A stretch of 37,973 nucleotides of DNA from Flavobacteriaceae bacterium (GTDB lineage Bacteria > Bacteroidota > Bacteroidia > Flavobacteriales > Flavobacteriaceae). A model generated the notes under the pieces. It had not been told where the DNA came from. It did not search any database and worked only from the letters and a program-made list of their open reading frames with translations. Shown one piece after another: positions 35,388 through 37,973 of the stretch. The stretch's first letter is position 1. Every line of letters starts with the position of its first letter. The stretch lies in contig JABAYY010000081.1 in the NCBI GenBank assembly GCA_018608765.1, positions 1-37,973 on the forward strand, written 5' to 3'. The position numbers and the translations under genes were made by a program.

Positions 35388-36218
35388 ATGAAAAAGATTG
35401 TTTTTTTATTGTTTTTATTAATAACCGTAGCGCAAGCGCAAACAGGAAATACACACGTCGTATATTTTGAGACTGGTCAATATGAGGTGCCGGAAATAGA
35501 AACAAACCGACTGGTGTTGTTTATTCAAAGTCTGAAAGATATTGAAATAGAACGTATTGCTATTTACGGATTTTGTGACGATCGCGGTAGTGATTCTTAC
35601 AATTTAATATTATCCCAGGACAGGGCTAATGCTATTAAAAAAATATTTTCAGGATTCGGGGTGGACGACAACCTTATTAGTAATGTTGATGGAAAAGGAG
35701 AGGTATTATTGCGTGTTATTTCTTCTGATAATCTAAATATTATAAGAGGTTTAAACCGAAAAGTTGAGATCAACGTAGTGTATAAGATTACAGAAACAAA
35801 GGGGGTTGTTAAAGAAGAAAAAGAATATCGTTTTTTGAATGATAAGTTAAAGGTTGGAGATAAAATAACCCTTGAGAATATTTTATTTAAAACAGGTTAT
35901 AGTTATATCGTAGAAGAATCTGTACCCGTCCTAGAAATGATGGCGGATGCATTGAGAGAAAGAGACGATATCTATTTCACGATAGAAGGCCATGTTTGTT
36001 GTACAAAAAACGCAAGAGATGCTGTAGATAGAAAGACTGGAAAACGAAACTTATCTTTAGCAAGGGCTAAATATATATATGATTACTTGGTTCAAAAAGG
36101 GGTTAAAAGAACCCGAATGCGTTATGTGGGTCTAAAAAACAAGTACCCGCTTGGAAAAGCAATGAAGTACGATAAACGAGTAGAAATTAAAATCACCTCA
36201 ATTTCGAAGAGAAATTAA
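35388..36218 (+). CDS. Protein with two tandem OmpA-like domains
   Basis: A 276-residue exported protein (signal peptide about 1-18, VAQAQ end). Two OmpA-C-like domains follow: one at about 22-130 (VVYFETGQYEVPE, CDDRGSDSYNLILSQDRANAIKKIF) and one at about 160-272 (ILFKTGYSYIVEESVPVLEMMADAL, FTIEGHVCC, NLSLARAKYIYDYLV, DKRVEIKI). There is no beta-barrel, no linker anchor and no lipobox, so it may be a soluble periplasmic peptidoglycan binder. It lies 36 bases after the S41 gene and could be its tail cistron. Its stop overlaps the convergent GNAT stop (TTAA). Confidence 0.82.
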   Translation: MKKIVFLLFLLITVAQAQTGNTHVVYFETGQYEVPEIETNRLVLFIQSLKDIEIERIAIYGFCDDRGSDSYNLILSQDRANAIKKIFSGFGVDDNLISNVDGKGEVLLRVISSDNLNIIRGLNRKVEINVVYKITETKGVVKEEKEYRFLNDKLKVGDKITLENILFKTGYSYIVEESVPVLEMMADALRERDDIYFTIEGHVCCTKNARDAVDRKTGKRNLSLARAKYIYDYLVQKGVKRTRMRYVGLKNKYPLGKAMKYDKRVEIKITSISKRN

Positions 36219-36658
36219 ACTTTAACCATCGCAATGTGTGGAATTCCGTCTTCTAAGTAAGATTCACCTGTTGTTTTAAATCCTAGATTATTATAGAATT
36301 TTTCTAAATATTTTTGTGCTGAGAGCTTTATTTCTTTTGTTTCAAAAGTAGTTTCAACAGCGTTTATAGATGCTGTCATTAGTTGATGTCCATACTTTAG
36401 ATGGCGTTCTTTTTCTGAGACAACTACACGACCTATACTGGCTTCTTTAAAATAATCGCCGGGCTTAAAAATCCGCGTATAAGCGATAATAGAAGTATCC
36501 TTTTTACCAATAACATGTAGTGCTTTTTGGTCCTTTCCATCGACATCTTGATATACACAATCTTGCTCCACCACAAAAACTTCACTTCTTAATTGTAATA
36601 AAAAATAGAGTTCCTCTAAAGATAATTGATCGAACGTTTTGACAGATATATCTAGCAT
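36215..36658 (-). CDS. GNAT family N-acetyltransferase, ElaA-like
   Basis: A 147-residue acetyltransferase of the GNAT fold. The N-terminal LRSEVFVVEQDCVYQDVDGKD (about 22-43) is the ElaA-family hallmark. The acetyl-CoA loop follows as GRVVVSEKERHLKYGHQLM, with the usual C-terminal FYNNLGFKTTGESY. The acceptor is unknown. It lies 3 bases after the CDF transporter gene in the same direction, so it is probably the last gene of the rpiB-CDF-GNAT run. Confidence 0.88.
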   Translation of the reverse strand: MLDISVKTFDQLSLEELYFLLQLRSEVFVVEQDCVYQDVDGKDQKALHVIGKKDTSIIAYTRIFKPGDYFKEASIGRVVVSEKERHLKYGHQLMTASINAVETTFETKEIKLSAQKYLEKFYNNLGFKTTGESYLEDGIPHIAMVKV

Positions 36659-36661
36659 AAT

Positions 36662-37564
36662 TTAATCTTGAATAATTATAGTTTTAGGATCTGAACTCCC
36701 AAACTCTGGTTGTATATTAAAGTGGTTAATATTGAATTTTTGGAAAAGGGTGGTTTCTATAGTTTTAAGAATTGTATTAAATTCTGAGAATTTTAAATCT
36801 ACATTAAAATCAATATGCGCTTCTAAATGAATTTCTGTTTCATTTAACTGCCATACATGAATGTGATGAATATTATTTATATGTTCTAACTTATTTACTT
36901 CTTCAACAATAGCATCTATTTTAATATGTTTTGGGGTAAATAACATAAGAATGTGAAAAGACTCTTTAAGTAAGTTATAGCCAACTACAACTAGATACAC
37001 TGCAATCGCAATTGTTAAAGCTGCATCTACCCAATAAATTTGATAGAACCTCATTAAAAGCCCTCCTATCAACACTGCAATACTAGCAAGCATATCTGTT
37101 AATAGGTGTAAATATGCAGAACGAATATTTATACTATGAGCACTGTCTTTTTTTAATAACAAAACACTAAGACCATTAAAAACAATCCCTAAAATTGAGA
37201 GCCCTATAACTAAATCAGGCTCTATTGTTTGAGGATTAAAGAAACGTTTTACAGCTTCAAACATTAAATATATAGCAATAATAATTAGAGAAGAAGCATT
37301 AACAAAAGCTGCGATAATTTCGGCACGTTTATATCCAAAAGTTCTTGAAATAGTTGCTTTTTTCTTTGATAATCTCGCTGCTATATAAGAAATAACAAGT
37401 GATATTACATCTGTTAAATTATGTAATGCATCGCTTAAAAGCGCAAGACTTCCAGATAAAAAACCACCAATTATTTGGGCAAGCGTAATAACACTATTTA
37501 ATAAAATAGAAATTAAAAGGTTCCTACCTGTATGATCGGAAGTATGCTTATGAGAATGCCCCAT
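36662..37564 (-). CDS. Cation diffusion facilitator (zinc/divalent metal efflux)
   Basis: A 300-residue inner-membrane transporter of the CDF family, which exchange zinc or related divalent ions for protons. A histidine-rich cytosolic N-terminus (MGHSHKHTSDHTG) is followed by about six membrane segments. Two HxxxD metal sites are visible, H48-D52 in helix 2 and H153-D157 in helix 5, the pattern of zinc transporters such as ZitB/CzcD. The C-terminal cytoplasmic ferredoxin-like domain is present (HINNIHHIHVWQLNETEIHLEAHI). It lies 6 bases after rpiB. Exact metal not provable here. Confidence 0.9.
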   Translation of the reverse strand: MGHSHKHTSDHTGRNLLISILLNSVITLAQIIGGFLSGSLALLSDALHNLTDVISLVISYIAARLSKKKATISRTFGYKRAEIIAAFVNASSLIIIAIYLMFEAVKRFFNPQTIEPDLVIGLSILGIVFNGLSVLLLKKDSAHSINIRSAYLHLLTDMLASIAVLIGGLLMRFYQIYWVDAALTIAIAVYLVVVGYNLLKESFHILMLFTPKHIKIDAIVEEVNKLEHINNIHHIHVWQLNETEIHLEAHIDFNVDLKFSEFNTILKTIETTLFQKFNINHFNIQPEFGSSDPKTIIIQD

Positions 37565-37570
37565 TATATG

Positions 37571-37973
37571 TTAGCAAGGTTGTATTTTATTAATTCTATT
37601 TTGATGACGTCCGCCTTCAAAATCAGTTTTTAAAAACGTATCAACCATAACTAAAACGTCTTCTATTTCAGTAAAACGAGCTGGAATACAAAGGATATTC
37701 GCATTGTTATGTTGACGTATTAAAGAAACAATTTCATTTGTCCAACAAATACCCGCTCTTACACTAGCATACTTATTTGCTGTCATTGCCACTCCATTAG
37801 CACTCCCACAAATAAGAATACCGTAAGTTGATGTTTTTGATTCTACATCTTTTGCAACGGGATGAACAAAATCTGGGTAATCGACACTTGAATCAGAGTC
37901 TGTTCCATAATTTGTGACTTCTATATTTTTAGATTTAAGGAATTCTATAATTCTAAATTTATAATCTGTGCCT
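37571..37973 (-). CDS. rpiB: Ribose 5-phosphate isomerase B, 5' end cut by window edge
   Basis: This enzyme interconverts ribose 5-phosphate and ribulose 5-phosphate in the pentose phosphate pathway. The last 134 codons are visible; the N-terminus, including its first Asp-His segment, is beyond the right edge. Landmarks are YGTDSDSSVDYPDF, the catalytic-cysteine loop ILICGSANGVAMTANK, AGICWTNE, and FLKTDFEGGRHQNRINKI near the end. The loop reads GSANG where GSGNG is usual. An internal ATG at 37792 is not the start, since the upstream codons match the family. It is the first visible gene of the rpiB-CDF-GNAT run. Confidence 0.9.
   Translation of the reverse strand, partial: GTDYKFRIIEFLKSKNIEVTNYGTDSDSSVDYPDFVHPVAKDVESKTSTYGILICGSANGVAMTANKYASVRAGICWTNEIVSLIRQHNNANILCIPARFTEIEDVLVMVDTFLKTDFEGGRHQNRINKIQPC

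Noticed and set aside
1-37973. tRNA, rRNA, transposase, integrase or phage genes
   Set aside because: I looked through the gaps and the protein frames and saw none; the gaps are too short for rRNA, and no cloverleaf with a T-loop GTTCRANNC and matching acceptor stem stood out by eye.

Overview
The window looks like a stretch of a Flavobacteriaceae (Bacteroidota) chromosome. Base composition is AT-rich, Shine-Dalgarno sequences are absent or weak, and several genes are preceded by the Bacteroidota -7 promoter element TAnnTTTG. Families largely typical of that phylum are present (DUF4175, DUF4837, a bacterial GH3 protein, SulP coupled to a tandem universal stress protein). I see no rRNA, tRNA, CRISPR array or insertion sequence. 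Most of the window is core genome. The accessory-looking part is about 1.3 kb between the DUF4175 gene and gltX.

Layout. (1) 1-8313, all minus strand: a tightly packed unit read from an M23 peptidase through a GH3 adenylating enzyme, a DUF6909-like protein whose C-terminal half looks like a nucleoside phosphorylase, a Wzz-like chain-length protein, and the dTDP-L-rhamnose set rfbB-rfbA-rfbC-rfbD (rfbD runs off the left edge). This is an envelope and polysaccharide operon. (2) 8432-12367: tatA on plus, converging at a shared terminator on the minus operon pgk, LysM lytic transglycosylase, DUF4837 lipoprotein. (3) 12558-15280: holB on plus, converging with overlapping stop codons on an OmpH-like lipoprotein; a class I methyltransferase lies upstream of that lipoprotein. 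(4) 15281-21064, minus: DUF4175, ybeY and mnmG. Both ends of mnmG carry a parS-type palindrome (GTTCCACGTGGAAC), which suggests that this is the origin-proximal, ParB-bound part of the chromosome. (5) 21065-22561: a DUF4274-type gene split by an apparent frameshift, followed by a long imperfect hairpin resembling an integron attC or similar mobile-cassette end. (6) 22562-25947, plus: gltX and lepA, each with its own promoter. (7) 26018-36218, plus: a compact run of universal stress protein, SulP transporter, MBL hydrolase, S8 lipoprotein protease, M1 aminopeptidase, rnpA, S41 protease and a double OmpA-domain protein. (8) 36215-37973, minus: rpiB (cut by the right edge), a CDF metal transporter and an ElaA-like acetyltransferase.

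How the genes fit together: the left third builds and remodels the envelope (rhamnose donor, chain length, peptidoglycan hydrolases, Tat export). The centre holds information-processing genes (holB, mnmG, ybeY, gltX, lepA, rnpA) near probable centromere sites. The right third is dominated by surface or periplasmic proteases and ion transport. The points most worth following up are the parS pair around mnmG, the cassette-like DUF4274 unit with its hairpin, the DUF6909-like protein with nucleosidase-type residues, and the extra C-terminal domain of the SulP transporter.
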